Assembly: GCA_964508135.1 (NCBI GenBank) | Contig: CAZDSU010000033.1 | Span: 1 to 64,000, forward strand | Source: UBA6168 sp964508135 | Lineage (GTDB): Bacteria > Bacteroidota > Bacteroidia > Chitinophagales > Saprospiraceae | DNA length: 64,000 bases | Direction of reading: 5' to 3' | Part shown: positions 1 through 7,973 of the stretch, piece by piece | How positions within the stretch are numbered: position 1 is the first letter of the stretch | Layout of the letters: every line of letters starts with the position of its first letter | Position numbers and translations under genes: made by a program | Notes under the pieces: model-generated | The model's database searches: none | What the model saw: the letters and a program-made list of their open reading frames with translations, nothing else | Told to the model about the DNA's origin: nothing

Positions 1-57
1 ATTCCCGCCATTTTTCTATCTCATTTATAGGGGGACAAATCGCTGCTGCGCCCACGT

Positions 58-783
58 TTGATTCTTTACAGCACCGCTTTTCTTGAAAAATTCAAAGGAG
101 ATGCAAAGACAAAGTGGGCCGCTTATATTGTTTTGGCACATGAAATTGGGCATCATTTGAATAACCACAATTTGGATGAAAAAGATATCAAAAAGCGAAA
201 AACCATGGAACTTGAGGCTGACAAATTTGCGGGGGCAATATGCCGCACACTTGGAGCAACTCTTAATGAGGCATTAGCAGGCATGGAATCTATAGAATTG
301 CCTGGTGAAACGGCTACGCATCCTCCCAAGAGTGCCCGAGTCGCTGCCATTGCGAATGGTTGGAAAAAACAAGATGAATTATTGAAAGCAAATGAGGAAG
401 AAGAGGCTTCTGGCGGTTCTTCCAAATCGAAAGAAGATTCTGATGCACAAAGCAAGAAAAATAATCCTGGCTCTAAACGTCCTTTAAGTTCGGATGAGAT
501 TTATAATAATCTTGCAACTGTAGATGAAGAATGTGAAACTAAAAATGTTGGAGATTATTGTTTTGAAAATACAACCAAAAGTACTATTCGTGTAAGAGGA
601 GATGTAGGTTATTTGAAAGAAATATATTTAGCTCCTGGTCAAACTTTATGTTACTATAATATTTCTGCAACGAATCACCATTATCAACTAAATACTTGGG
701 AAAATGGCAATCGAGGAAATACAATAAGCTCGGGTGAGTTTTTAGTTGAAAAATGCAAGTCTAAGACATTTGTTATCAAATGA
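58..783 (+). CDS. M48-like zinc metallopeptidase, 5' end missing or frameshifted
   Basis: Probable zinc-dependent peptidase of the M48 type. The zinc site is visible: HEIGH at residues 28-32 of the 241-residue product and the ExxAD glutamate at 51-55 (ELEAD). The conserved WAA-x4-LAHEIGHH context sits just before it. The C-terminal third (about 165-241) is a small cysteine-containing, beta-rich tail of unknown function. The only in-frame start is TTG at 58, directly before the core fold, and a stop lies at 28-30. Another frame (positions 3-56) is open and ends in QIAAAPT, which would join LILYSTAFLEKF if one T of the run at 57-59 were absent. I therefore infer a 1-base frameshift, or a sequencing error, in a gene that begins left of the window. 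Codon use is A/T-rich compared with the housekeeping genes further on. Confidence 0.6.
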   Translation: MILYSTAFLEKFKGDAKTKWAAYIVLAHEIGHHLNNHNLDEKDIKKRKTMELEADKFAGAICRTLGATLNEALAGMESIELPGETATHPPKSARVAAIANGWKKQDELLKANEEEEASGGSSKSKEDSDAQSKKNNPGSKRPLSSDEIYNNLATVDEECETKNVGDYCFENTTKSTIRVRGDVGYLKEIYLAPGQTLCYYNISATNHHYQLNTWENGNRGNTISSGEFLVEKCKSKTFVIK

Positions 784-889
784 TTGATAATATAACTGGT
801 ACCAGTCGTTTTAAGTCTCCCGTTGTGGCAAGTCTTCCACATTTCAAACATAGCAGTACATAAGTGTCTATTTCTTAGCCCACAGTTCC

Positions 890-918
890 AGCAAGAGTTT
901 AGCGCAGCGGCTCTTGCG
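890..918. repeat. Short hairpin repeat, copy 1
   Basis: A 29-base element with stem AAGAG/CTCTT and core agcgcagcgg. It matches 25 of 29 bases of the element at 1076-1104, where the stem is AAGTG/CACTT, so the stem change is compensated. It lies in the 466-base gap between the peptidase gene and hsdM. I see no gene in that gap. Confidence 0.5.
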
Positions 919-919
919 C

Positions 920-953
920 CTGCTGGCACATGACCTGTCAATTGAAAAACGGC
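920..953. repeat. Dispersed repeat (copy 1 of 2 clear copies)
   Basis: The segment opens with CTGCTGGCACA and continues to TCAATTGAAAAACG. The same segment with small changes occurs at 44157-44191. Both copies lie just 3' of an A/T-rich gene (the M48 peptidase here, a glycosyltransferase there). CTGCTGGCACA alone also occurs at 4978-4988 after the hsdS remnant. Function unknown. Confidence 0.5.
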
Positions 954-1070
954 CTGCTCGTTGATAGCTGTGCTATCACACGGGCTTTGGTAGCGGCCTC
1001 CAGGCCGGAGCGTAGGCCATTAAACACCAGTTGTGCTAAGTTTTCCACCCCTTTTTGATTATAACTTGTA

Positions 1071-1162
1071 GTTTGAGCAAGTGTTGAGCGAAGCGGCACT
1101 TGCGATGTATGAAGCAGGCTCACCGCAAGTCAAGTGTCGCTTCGCTCAACACTTGCTCAAAC
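1071..1162. repeat. Perfect 25-bp inverted repeat (long hairpin)
   Basis: Arms at 1071-1095 and 1138-1162 are exact reverse complements over 25 bases. They are separated by 42 bases that contain a second nested match (gcacttgcg with cgcaagt). The arms include the 29-base element also seen at 890-918. The hairpin lies 88 bases upstream of the hsdM start, so it could be a transcription barrier or a mobile palindrome. Confidence 0.75.
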
Positions 1163-1249
1163 CTGTTATTTTGCAAAAGAAAAGTGACAAGTAGTTGGCG
1201 AAATTCATCCCCAATTCCCCCTACCTTCGCCACCCAAAACAAAACCCTT

Positions 1250-2704
1250 ATGCCCAACCTATCCAGCTTAATCAAATCCATCCGAGACATCATGCGGGAA
1301 GACCGTGGCCTCTCCGGCGATGGCCAGCGCATCGAGCAATTGGCTTGGATGCTGTTCCTGAAAATCATGGACGACAAAGACCAGGAGCAGGAAATGCTGC
1401 ACGACGACTACGTGTCGCCCGTGCCGACGGAGTTCCAGTGGCGCAACTGGGCGGCCAATGCCGAGGGCATCACCGGGGACGAGTTGCAGCAGTTCATTGA
1501 CCAGCGGCTGTTCCCGACGCTGCGGGACTTGCCTGCACACGACCCCCGCTCGTTCATGGTGCGGGAGGTGTTCGAGGGCAACAACAACTATATGAAGAGC
1601 GGCACCAACCTGCGCAAGGTGGTGAACAAGCTGAACGACATAGACTTCAACGTGGCCGCCGAGCGGCACCTGTTCGGGGAGATTTACGAGGGCATCCTCA
1701 AGGAACTGCAAAGCGCCGGGGCCTACGGGGAGTTCTACACGCCGAGGGCCATCACGCAGTTCATGACGGACATGACGGCGCCCCGGCTCGGTGAGGTGGT
1801 GCTCGACCCCGCCTGTGGCACGGGGGGCTTTCTCTCCTGTGTGATTGAGCAACTGAAGGAGCAGGCTTCGAGCGTGGAGGAGCGGCAGGCCATCGGCGAG
1901 CAGGTGCGGGGCTGGGAATGGAAGCCGCTGCCATACGTGCTGGCCACCACCAACCTCATCCTCCACGACGTGGAACTGCCGAACATCACCTACCGGGATG
2001 CCCTCGACAAGCCCCTGAGCGAGTACCGCCAGCGTGACCGGGTGGACGTCATCCTCGCCAACCCGCCCTTCGGTGGCACGGTGGCCAATAGCAACGAGGA
2101 GAATTTCCCGCTGAACTACCGCACCAAGGAGAGCGCCGACCTCTTCCTCGTGATGATGATGCACCTGCTGAAAGATGGAGGGCGGGCGGCCATCGTCCTG
2201 CCCGACGGCTCGCTGACGGGCGAGGGCGTGAAGGCCCGTATTCGGGAGAAGTGGCTGACGGACTGCAAGCTCCACACCATCATCCGCCTGCCCAATTCGG
2301 TGTTTTCGCCGTATGCCACCGTGGCGACGAACCTGCTGTTCTTTGAGAAGTCAAGCTCCCCTCTCCTCGCAGGAGAGGGGCCGGGGGTGAGGTGCGCCAC
2401 CCAAGAAATCTGGTACTACGAGCACCGCCTACCCGAAGGTCAGAAATCATACAGCAAGACGAAGAACATCCGCCGGGAGGAGTTCCGCCCCATCGAGGCG
2501 TGGTGGCACGACCGCCAGGAGACGGAGCAGGCTTGGCGGGTGGACATCGAGACCATCCGGCAGCGGGGCTTCGACCTCGACATCAAAAACCCGAACCGGG
2601 CCGTGGAGGAGGCCGGGTTTTCGAGTGCGGAGCTGTTGGGGATGTTGGGGCAGAGCTTCGAGCGGAGCATGGGGCTGTTGCGGGCGCTGGAGGCGGAGCT
2701 GTGA
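1250..2704 (+). CDS. hsdM: Type I restriction-modification DNA methyltransferase subunit
   Basis: N6-adenine DNA methyltransferase subunit of a type I restriction-modification system; it would pair with HsdS for target recognition. The 484-residue product has the helical N-terminal domain (about 1-150), the SAM-binding motif DPACGTGGF at 186-194 and the catalytic NPPF at 271-274. I chose the ATG at 1250, which opens MPNLSSLIKSIRDIMRED. The frame stays open upstream to 1100, but that part crosses a hairpin repeat and does not look like protein. Residues about 368-382 are an in-frame insertion encoded by a palindromic repeat; without it FFEK would run almost directly into TQEIWYYEHRLP, as is usual in the family. 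A partial hsdS follows only after a 1.56-kb block of repeats and a transposase. No hsdR is in the window. Confidence 0.93.
   Translation: MPNLSSLIKSIRDIMREDRGLSGDGQRIEQLAWMLFLKIMDDKDQEQEMLHDDYVSPVPTEFQWRNWAANAEGITGDELQQFIDQRLFPTLRDLPAHDPRSFMVREVFEGNNNYMKSGTNLRKVVNKLNDIDFNVAAERHLFGEIYEGILKELQSAGAYGEFYTPRAITQFMTDMTAPRLGEVVLDPACGTGGFLSCVIEQLKEQASSVEERQAIGEQVRGWEWKPLPYVLATTNLILHDVELPNITYRDALDKPLSEYRQRDRVDVILANPPFGGTVANSNEENFPLNYRTKESADLFLVMMMHLLKDGGRAAIVLPDGSLTGEGVKARIREKWLTDCKLHTIIRLPNSVFSPYATVATNLLFFEKSSSPLLAGEGPGVRCATQEIWYYEHRLPEGQKSYSKTKNIRREEFRPIEAWWHDRQETEQAWRVDIETIRQRGFDLDIKNPNRAVEEAGFSSAELLGMLGQSFERSMGLLRALEAEL
2351..2396. repeat. Palindromic repeat inserted in frame in hsdM
   Basis: A perfect 10-bp inverted repeat with a 3-base loop (2358-2380, cccctctcct / aggagagggg) is followed by a G-rich tail. 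It encodes SPLLAGEGPGVR and interrupts a conserved stretch of HsdM without shifting the frame. It resembles small palindromic elements that insert into genes as well as spacers. Confidence 0.7.
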
Positions 2705-2754
2705 GCAAAAACTCTGAAAATTCGGCTACGGTAATTATTTTTATGGCGGGAAAG

Positions 2755-2937
2755 CATCTATCATCTTGTAAACCCCCGTTTCAACGGGGGACTGGACGAT
2801 GACCCGGACCCACATCTATCTTCTTTACAAAACATCAGCATCAGCAAGGTAGATGTGATGTCCTGAAAAGAAGATAGATGGAGTGATAGGTACTTGTATA
2901 CCCCTCGTTGAAACGAGGGGTTACAAGATGATAGATG
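2755..2937. repeat. REP/BIME-like element, tnpA-less copy 1
   Basis: A 183-bp unit. It starts with the tag catctatcatcttgtaa and hairpin A (CCCCCGTT/AACGGGGG, 2773-2790). Next comes an internal inverted pair, atctatcttcttta...aagaagatagat, with a short loop. It ends with hairpin B (CCCCTCGTT/AACGAGGGG, 2901-2920) and the reverse complement of the tag. The architecture matches the transposase-bearing unit at 3365-3994 but lacks the gene. Confidence 0.8.
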
Positions 2938-3058
2938 TGGGTCATGGGGGTTCATCAGACTCCTGTTGAAATGTGGATTTCTTGCAGCTAAACGAGGGGT
3001 TACAAGATGATAGATGTGAAAAGTGAGTGGCCAAAGGAAGCCGGTTCCACTGTTCACC

Positions 3059-3243
3059 CATCTATCATCTTGTAACCCCCCGTTTCAACGGGGGGACTGG
3101 ACGATGACCCCGACCCACATCTATCTTCTTTACAAAACATACGCATCAGCAAGGTAGATGTGATGTCCTGAAAAGAAGATAGATGGAGTGATAGAGTACG
3201 TGCATACCCCTCGTTGAAACGGGGGGTTACAAGATGATAGATG
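3059..3243. repeat. REP/BIME-like element, tnpA-less copy 2
   Basis: This unit has the same parts as the one at 2755-2937, about 304 bases further on. The spacer between the two is also repeated, so 2755-3364 reads as a tandem repeat of about 305 bp. Hairpin A is at 3076-3095 and hairpin B begins at 3207. Confidence 0.8.
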
Positions 3244-3364
3244 TGGGTCATGGGGGATCATCAGCCTCCTGTTGAAATGTGGGATTCTTGCAGCTAAACG
3301 AGGTGTTACAATGTGAAAGGTATGAGAAGTAAGTGGCCAAGGGATTACGATTCTACTGTTCACC

Positions 3365-3994
3365 CATCTATCATCTTGTAACCCCCCGTTTCAACGGGGG
3401 GACTGGCCGATACCCCGACCCACATCTATCTTCTTTACAAAACATACACATCAAAAAAGGGAAAACTATGGCACAAGTACGCATCTGGATTCATGCCGTC
3501 TGGGGCACCAAGAACAGGGAACCACTGATGAGCAACAAGAACAAACGCATAGACCTTTTCAAGCACATCAAAGCATACGCCAAGGAAAAGAAGATTTACC
3601 TGGACTTCATCAACGGCGAATCTGACCACGTTCATTGCCTGATATCATTGGCTTGTGACCAGAACATCGCCCAAATCATGAAGCTGCTGAAAGGGGAAAG
3701 TTCGGATTGGGCCAATAAGCAAAATCTCTTTGGGGTGCCTTTCGACTGGGCAGATGACTACTATGCGGTATCTGTCAGTCAATCGCATGTAGAAGTGGTT
3801 AGGAACTACATTAAAAACCAAGAGGAACATCACAGTAACAAGACGTTCAAAGAGGAGTGCGAGCAGTTCATGGTGAAGTACGGGTTTGTTCGGCTGCTGG
3901 GATGATGGGATGTGATGTTTTGTAAAGAAGATATATGTGGGTGTTGCTATTGGCAGCCCCCTCGTTGAAACGAGGGGTTACAAGATGATAGATG
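3365..3994 (+). mobile_element. IS200/REP-type element carrying the transposase (full unit)
   Basis: A 630-bp unit with the same ends as the 183-bp copies: tag plus hairpin A at 3365-3401, hairpin B plus inverted tag at about 3957-3994. The internal inverted pair (about 3418-3445 and 3914-3940) encloses the transposase gene. In the short copies the same pair encloses only about 22 bases. The short copies therefore look like internally deleted, non-autonomous derivatives of this one. Confidence 0.75.
3468..3905 (+). CDS. REP-associated / IS200-like Y1 tyrosine transposase
   Basis: Single-strand DNA transposase of the HUH/Y1 superfamily (IS200 TnpA and REP-associated TnpA). It would nick and join at hairpin ends. 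The 145-residue product has the HUH pair in DHVHCLI (H54, H56) and a plausible catalytic tyrosine, Y114, in VVRNYIKNQ. The length suits this family. I chose the ATG at 3468, preceded by an A/G-rich stretch (aaaaaagggaaaact); the frame extends upstream only through the repeat. The gene sits between inverted palindromes of the kind such enzymes recognise, inside an array of related elements, and it separates hsdM from hsdS. It looks intact. Confidence 0.9.
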   Translation: MAQVRIWIHAVWGTKNREPLMSNKNKRIDLFKHIKAYAKEKKIYLDFINGESDHVHCLISLACDQNIAQIMKLLKGESSDWANKQNLFGVPFDWADDYYAVSVSQSHVEVVRNYIKNQEEHHSNKTFKEECEQFMVKYGFVRLLG

Positions 3995-4056
3995 TTTTAT
4001 CTAGGAAAAACTGATTGGATGGATTGGAAAACGACTTTTGGGGCTGTCAGTTCACA

Positions 4057-4239
4057 CATCCAACATCTTGTAACCCGCCGTTTCAACGGCGGGATGAACG
4101 ATGATACCAACCCCCATCTATCTTCTTTACAAAGCATCAGCATCGGCAAGGTTGATGTGATGTTCTGTAAAGAAGCTTTATGGAGGTGTAGGTGAGGGCC
4201 GACCCCTCGTTGAATCGAGGGGTTACAAGATGATAGATG
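4057..4239. repeat. REP/BIME-like element, tnpA-less copy 3
   Basis: A 183-bp unit downstream of the transposase. Hairpin A reads CCCGCCGTT/AACGGCGGG (4074-4093), with C-to-G changes in one arm compensated in the other. Hairpin B is at 4203-4222. The compensatory changes support selection for the fold. The unit ends 24 bases before the hsdS fragment starts. Confidence 0.8.
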
Positions 4240-4263
4240 TTTTAACGAGGAAAAATTGAATGA

Positions 4264-4812
4264 ATGAGTTGGGAAACGGTGAAATTAAAAGAAGTCTGTC
4301 GCCTCGAAAAAGGCAATACCGGGATAATGAAAGCCATCCCCGGCGACTACCCGATGGTGACGATGGCGGAAGAGCGGAAAACGCACAATGAATACCAATT
4401 CGATGCGAAAGCGATTATCATTCCGATGGTATCTGGTTCTGGGCATGGCAAGGCCAGTATCAACCGCATACATTATCAGGAGGGAAAGTTTGCAGTAGGC
4501 ACTATCCTTTGCGCAGTCATACCGAAAGACCATGATGTATTGGAGCCGTTGTTCCTGTACCATTATTGCGATGTGTTCAAGGAAGAACTGTTCGTGCCGC
4601 TGATGCGGGGCATGGCGAATGTGACGATGTCCTTGAAAGCGCTGGAGGAGCTGGAGATTCCTTTGCCGCCGATTGAAGTACAAAGAGCTTTAATAAAGAA
4701 AATTGACAACGTGCAAAACCTTAGAAGTGAGGTTGAAAAACAACTTGAGATGCTATCACTATTGAAGGAATTTATCATTAGAGAAATTGTCAATGGTCAA
4801 ACAAAGCTCTAA
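4264..4812 (+). CDS. hsdS: Type I restriction specificity subunit, half-length
   Basis: HsdS-like DNA specificity subunit. The 182-residue product has one target-recognition domain (WETVKLKEVCRLEKG at the start) followed by the central conserved region (LEIPLPPIEVQRALIKKID, about 138-156) and a coiled-coil helix. A usual HsdS is about 400 residues with two such halves. Half-size HsdS proteins can work as dimers in some systems (family knowledge), so activity is possible but not shown. The start ATG at 4264 follows the last palindromic element by 24 bases. The gap to hsdM is filled by the mobile repeat array. A C-terminal HsdS-like remnant follows directly. Confidence 0.75.
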   Translation: MSWETVKLKEVCRLEKGNTGIMKAIPGDYPMVTMAEERKTHNEYQFDAKAIIIPMVSGSGHGKASINRIHYQEGKFAVGTILCAVIPKDHDVLEPLFLYHYCDVFKEELFVPLMRGMANVTMSLKALEELEIPLPPIEVQRALIKKIDNVQNLRSEVEKQLEMLSLLKEFIIREIVNGQTKL

Positions 4813-4972
4813 CACCCCCATCCCCGAACAAGCCGCCATCGTCGCCCAAGTGGAGCGGCTGCTGGGTTTGGTGGGGCAGTTGGAGTCGGAGGCAGCGGGG
4901 CAGCGGGTGCAGGCGGAGGGGCTGTTGCAGGCGGCGCTGCGGGAGGCGATGAATGGGAATGAGGAAGGGTGA
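4793..4972 (+). pseudogene. Remnant of an HsdS C-terminal end
   Basis: A short frame that overlaps the end of the half-size hsdS. It encodes TPIPEQAAIVAQVERLL followed by a helical tail. This is the conserved HsdS pattern of an [LIP]-x-EQ-x-IV-x-x-VE motif plus coiled coil, but the target-recognition domain that should precede it is missing. I read it as the leftover end of a longer hsdS; a tiny translated ORF coupled to hsdS is the alternative. Confidence 0.55.
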
Positions 4973-5339
4973 ATTAACTGCTGGCACAAAGTCTTTTCCC
5001 AAAAATCAACCTAGCCGTTGGTTCTACGCTGACCTGCAATGCGGAATCCTTTCCTTTCGATGAACCTTGCAACATGGCAAAGACAAGCGTTTACCTCCCA
5101 ATCCCATTAATCCCCCTTCCATTTTCAAAAATGCCCATTCCAACGGCATTTAATAGTTTGCTTTTTTCGTAAAGCCCGCTGCCAAGTCCATTAAGCCTCG
5201 TTGTTTTTTCAAAAATGACCCTCCCAACCCCATCCTACCGTTTGCCTTTTCCAAAAAGCCCCCTTCCAACCCCATTAATGCCCAACACCTATTCATTAAC
5301 ACCCATGCGTAGCATTCCAAACCATTTTCCCATAAACAA
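4973..5339. repeat. Intergenic region with a degenerate tandem repeat of about 62 bp
   Basis: There is no convincing gene. From about 5097 to 5283 three degraded copies of a word such as CCAACCCCATTAA...TTTTTTCAAAAATGCCC follow one another at about 62-base spacing. The copies are too diverged to define exact borders. The start of the gap carries CTGCTGGCACA (4978-4988), shared with two other loci. Confidence 0.4.
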
Positions 5340-5377
5340 AACGGCCCGCCGTAGGGGTTTTCCTGCGACGGGCCGTT
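5340..5377 (-). terminator. Rho-independent terminator of the aconitase gene
   Basis: AACGGCCCG pairs with CGGGCCGTT around a loop, and on the minus strand the stem is followed by ttgttta. It lies 30 bases beyond the aconitase stop codon. Confidence 0.8.
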
Positions 5378-5407
5378 GTTTTGCGCCAGCGTAAAGCCTT
5401 GTATGGC

Positions 5408-7684
5408 CTACCCTTGGCTCCTATCCTTCCTTATCTTGTTCAGCGCAGAACCCGCGGTCACCCAAGCAATCTGCTGCTGGTTGTAGGTATGCTTTGCGGA
5501 GAAACTCTCCTGTGTGCCGTCGGCGTGTTTCAGCACGATGGTCATGTCAACGCCGGGCGTCAGTTCGCCGATGATGTCAATCAGGTCGTCTTGGCGGATG
5601 TGCTCGTAGTCGTCCGGGTTCACGAAGGTGAGTGCGAGCATCCCCTGCTTTTTCAGGTTCGTCTCGTGGATGCGGGCGAAGGACTTCACCACCACGGCCT
5701 TCACGCCGAGGTAACGGGGTTCCATCGCTGCGTGCTCCCGGCTGCTGCCCTCGCCGTAGTTTTCCTCCCCAAACACCACCGTGCCGATGCCAGCGGCCTT
5801 ATAGGCACGTGCGCTGTCTGGCACGGCCATGAAATTGGCCACATTGCCGCCCGAACCATAGTTGGCCACGCTGTTGGCTTGCTCGTTGAAATAGTTCATG
5901 GCACCGATAAGGCAGTTGTTGGAGATGTTCTCCAAGTGTCCCCGGAACTCCAGCCAAGGCCCGGCCATCGAGATGTGGTCAGTCGTGCATTTGCCCTTCG
6001 CCTTGATGAGGATACGCATGTTGCGGAGCTGCTGCGTCGAGATTGGCTCGAACGGCGTCAGCAATTGCAGGCGGTTCGAGGTCGGGCTGACGTGCACCTG
6101 CACCTTGCTGCCATCGGCGGCAGGCGCTTGGAAGCCAGCATCCTTCACGTCGAAGCCGAGCGGTGGAAGTTCCACACCCGTTGGCGGGTCGAGGCGTACC
6201 GCAACGCCGTCCTCGTTGATGAGCGAGTCGGTCAGCGGGTTGAAGGTCAGGTCGCCAGCGATGGCGAGGGCGGTGACAATCTCAGGGCTGGCCACGAAGC
6301 CGTGGGTATTCGGGTTGCCGTCGTTGCGCTTCGAGAAGTTGCGGTTGAACGAGGTGAGGATGCTGTTCTTCCGGTTCGGGTCGGTGGTGTGGCGCTGCCA
6401 CTGTCCGATGCAAGGGCCGCAAGCATTGGCCAGTACCACGCCGCCCATTTGCTCGAAAGCCTCCAACTGCCCATCACGGGCCACGGTATAGCGGATTTGC
6501 TCCGAGCCGGGCGTCACCGTGAACTCCGATTTTACCTTCAGTTTCTTCGCAACGGCCTGACGTGCCAGCGAGGCCGCCCGGTCGAGGTCCTCGTAGCTGG
6601 AATTGGTGCAGGAGCCGATAAGGCCGACCTCCAGTTTTTGCGGGTAGCCGTTGTCCCTGACTGCTTGCGCAAACTTGGAGATTGGCCACGCCAAATCCGG
6701 CGTGTAAGGGCCGTTCACGTGCGGCTCCAACGTATTCAGGTCAATCTCGATGACTTGGTCGAAGTATTTCGCTGGGTCGGCGTAGCACTCAGGGTCGCCC
6801 GTGAGGTGCTCCGCAATGCCGTCGCAAAGTGCGGCCACGTCCGCCCGGCCAGTGATGCGCAGGTAGCGGCCCATCGCCTCGTCGTAGCCGAAGGTGGAGG
6901 TCGTCGCACCGATTTCAGCGCCCATGTTGCAGATCGTGCCCTTGCCCGTGCAGGAGAGCGATTTTGCGCCTTCGCCGAAATACTCGACGATGGCCCCGGT
7001 GCCGCCCTTCACGGTCAGTATGCCAGCTACTTTAAGTATCACGTCCTTTGACGATGTCCAGCCGTTCAGTTTGCCCGTCAGCTTCACGCCGATGAGCTTG
7101 GGCATCTTGAGTTCCCAAGGCATGCCCACCATCACGTCCACCGCATCCGCCCCACCGACGCCGATGGCCACCATGCCGAGGCCGCCCGCATTGGGCGTGT
7201 GGGAGTCCGTGCCGACCATCATCGCACCGGGGAAGGCATAGTTTTCCAGCACGATCTGGTGGATGATGCCAGCGCCCGGCTTCCAGAAGCCGATGCCGTA
7301 TTTGTTGGAAATGGAGGCGAGGAAATCGAACACTTCCTTGTTTTTGTCGAGCGAGTTAGCGAGGTCGGTCTTAGCGCCGTCCTTTGCCAGAATCAAGTGG
7401 TCGCAGTGTACGGTGCTGGGCACGGCGGTTCTCGTCTTGCCGCACATGTCGAACTGGAGCAGTGCCATCTGCGCCGTGGCGTCCTGCATGGCCACCCGGT
7501 CAGGGGAAAAGAATACATAGTCTTCGCCCCGCTTGTAGTCGGCCATTGGCGACTCTTGGTGCAGGTGCGAGAAGAGTATTTTTTCGGTGAGGGTCAATGG
7601 GCGGCCCAACACGCTGCGGGCTTCCTGGAGCTTCGCCGGAAGTCCAGCGTAGAGCTTTTGTATCAAATCGAGGTCGAAAACCAT
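5408..7684 (-). CDS. acn: Aconitate hydratase (mitochondrial-type aconitase)
   Basis: Interconverts citrate and isocitrate through cis-aconitate in the TCA cycle, in the cytoplasm, using a [4Fe-4S] cluster. The 758-residue length and sequence fit the mitochondrial-type aconitase family. Cluster cysteines are visible in GSCTNSSYED and in NACGPCIGQW (two cysteines). Other conserved stretches are GTDSHTPNAGGLG near residue 160 and the swivel-domain GEENYGEGSSREHAA, which carries a substrate-binding arginine. The gene is monocistronic, with a strong terminator at 5340-5377. On its own strand a TACATTTG -7-type box (7741-7748) lies upstream, but I see no good -33 partner. Confidence 0.96.
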   Translation of the reverse strand: MVFDLDLIQKLYAGLPAKLQEARSVLGRPLTLTEKILFSHLHQESPMADYKRGEDYVFFSPDRVAMQDATAQMALLQFDMCGKTRTAVPSTVHCDHLILAKDGAKTDLANSLDKNKEVFDFLASISNKYGIGFWKPGAGIIHQIVLENYAFPGAMMVGTDSHTPNAGGLGMVAIGVGGADAVDVMVGMPWELKMPKLIGVKLTGKLNGWTSSKDVILKVAGILTVKGGTGAIVEYFGEGAKSLSCTGKGTICNMGAEIGATTSTFGYDEAMGRYLRITGRADVAALCDGIAEHLTGDPECYADPAKYFDQVIEIDLNTLEPHVNGPYTPDLAWPISKFAQAVRDNGYPQKLEVGLIGSCTNSSYEDLDRAASLARQAVAKKLKVKSEFTVTPGSEQIRYTVARDGQLEAFEQMGGVVLANACGPCIGQWQRHTTDPNRKNSILTSFNRNFSKRNDGNPNTHGFVASPEIVTALAIAGDLTFNPLTDSLINEDGVAVRLDPPTGVELPPLGFDVKDAGFQAPAADGSKVQVHVSPTSNRLQLLTPFEPISTQQLRNMRILIKAKGKCTTDHISMAGPWLEFRGHLENISNNCLIGAMNYFNEQANSVANYGSGGNVANFMAVPDSARAYKAAGIGTVVFGEENYGEGSSREHAAMEPRYLGVKAVVVKSFARIHETNLKKQGMLALTFVNPDDYEHIRQDDLIDIIGELTPGVDMTIVLKHADGTQESFSAKHTYNQQQIAWVTAGSALNKIRKDRSQG

Positions 7685-7862
7685 GTTGTTGCGGTTTTTA
7701 TTTTGGTGATAATATGCGGTGAAAGGCGTTTTTGGGAGCGCAAATGTAGCTGTTTAACCACTAAAACAGGCGATTGTTGAGGATAAAATGCAGTGTAAAA
7801 AGGCCAAAACAAATTAGGCTTCGGTAAAAAAGGAATTTCGCTAATTTGGCGCACTTATTCCT

Positions 7863-7960
7863 TGGTTGATAAGGGTTGATAAAAGGTTGATAAGGGTTGA
7901 TGGAGGTCTGCGTTATGCGAGCTATCAACACTTATCAACCTCATCAACCCTTATCAACCC
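7863..7960. repeat. Word-built palindrome (GTTGATAAG type)
   Basis: The left arm (7863-7901) repeats ggttgataagg several times, and the right arm (7921-7960) carries the reverse complement, atcaacccttatcaacc. The loop is about 20 bases. It ends 13 bases before the start codon of the next gene, so it may be in the mRNA leader. A related palindrome precedes the gene at 47113. Confidence 0.75.
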
Positions 7961-7973
7961 AAAAAATTCAACA

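Noticed and set aside
1100..1249. N-terminal extension of HsdM by 50 residues
   Set aside because: It would translate the 25-bp inverted repeat and non-conserved sequence. The ATG at 1250 gives the normal family start.
2755..4239. Repeated palindromes considered as a CRISPR array
   Set aside because: The units are about 183 bp with two different hairpins in opposite orientation and a tnpA gene. There are no short unique spacers of even length and no cas genes.
5381..7051. A 556-residue open frame on the plus strand
   Set aside because: It is the antisense of aconitase, which has all family motifs on the minus strand.
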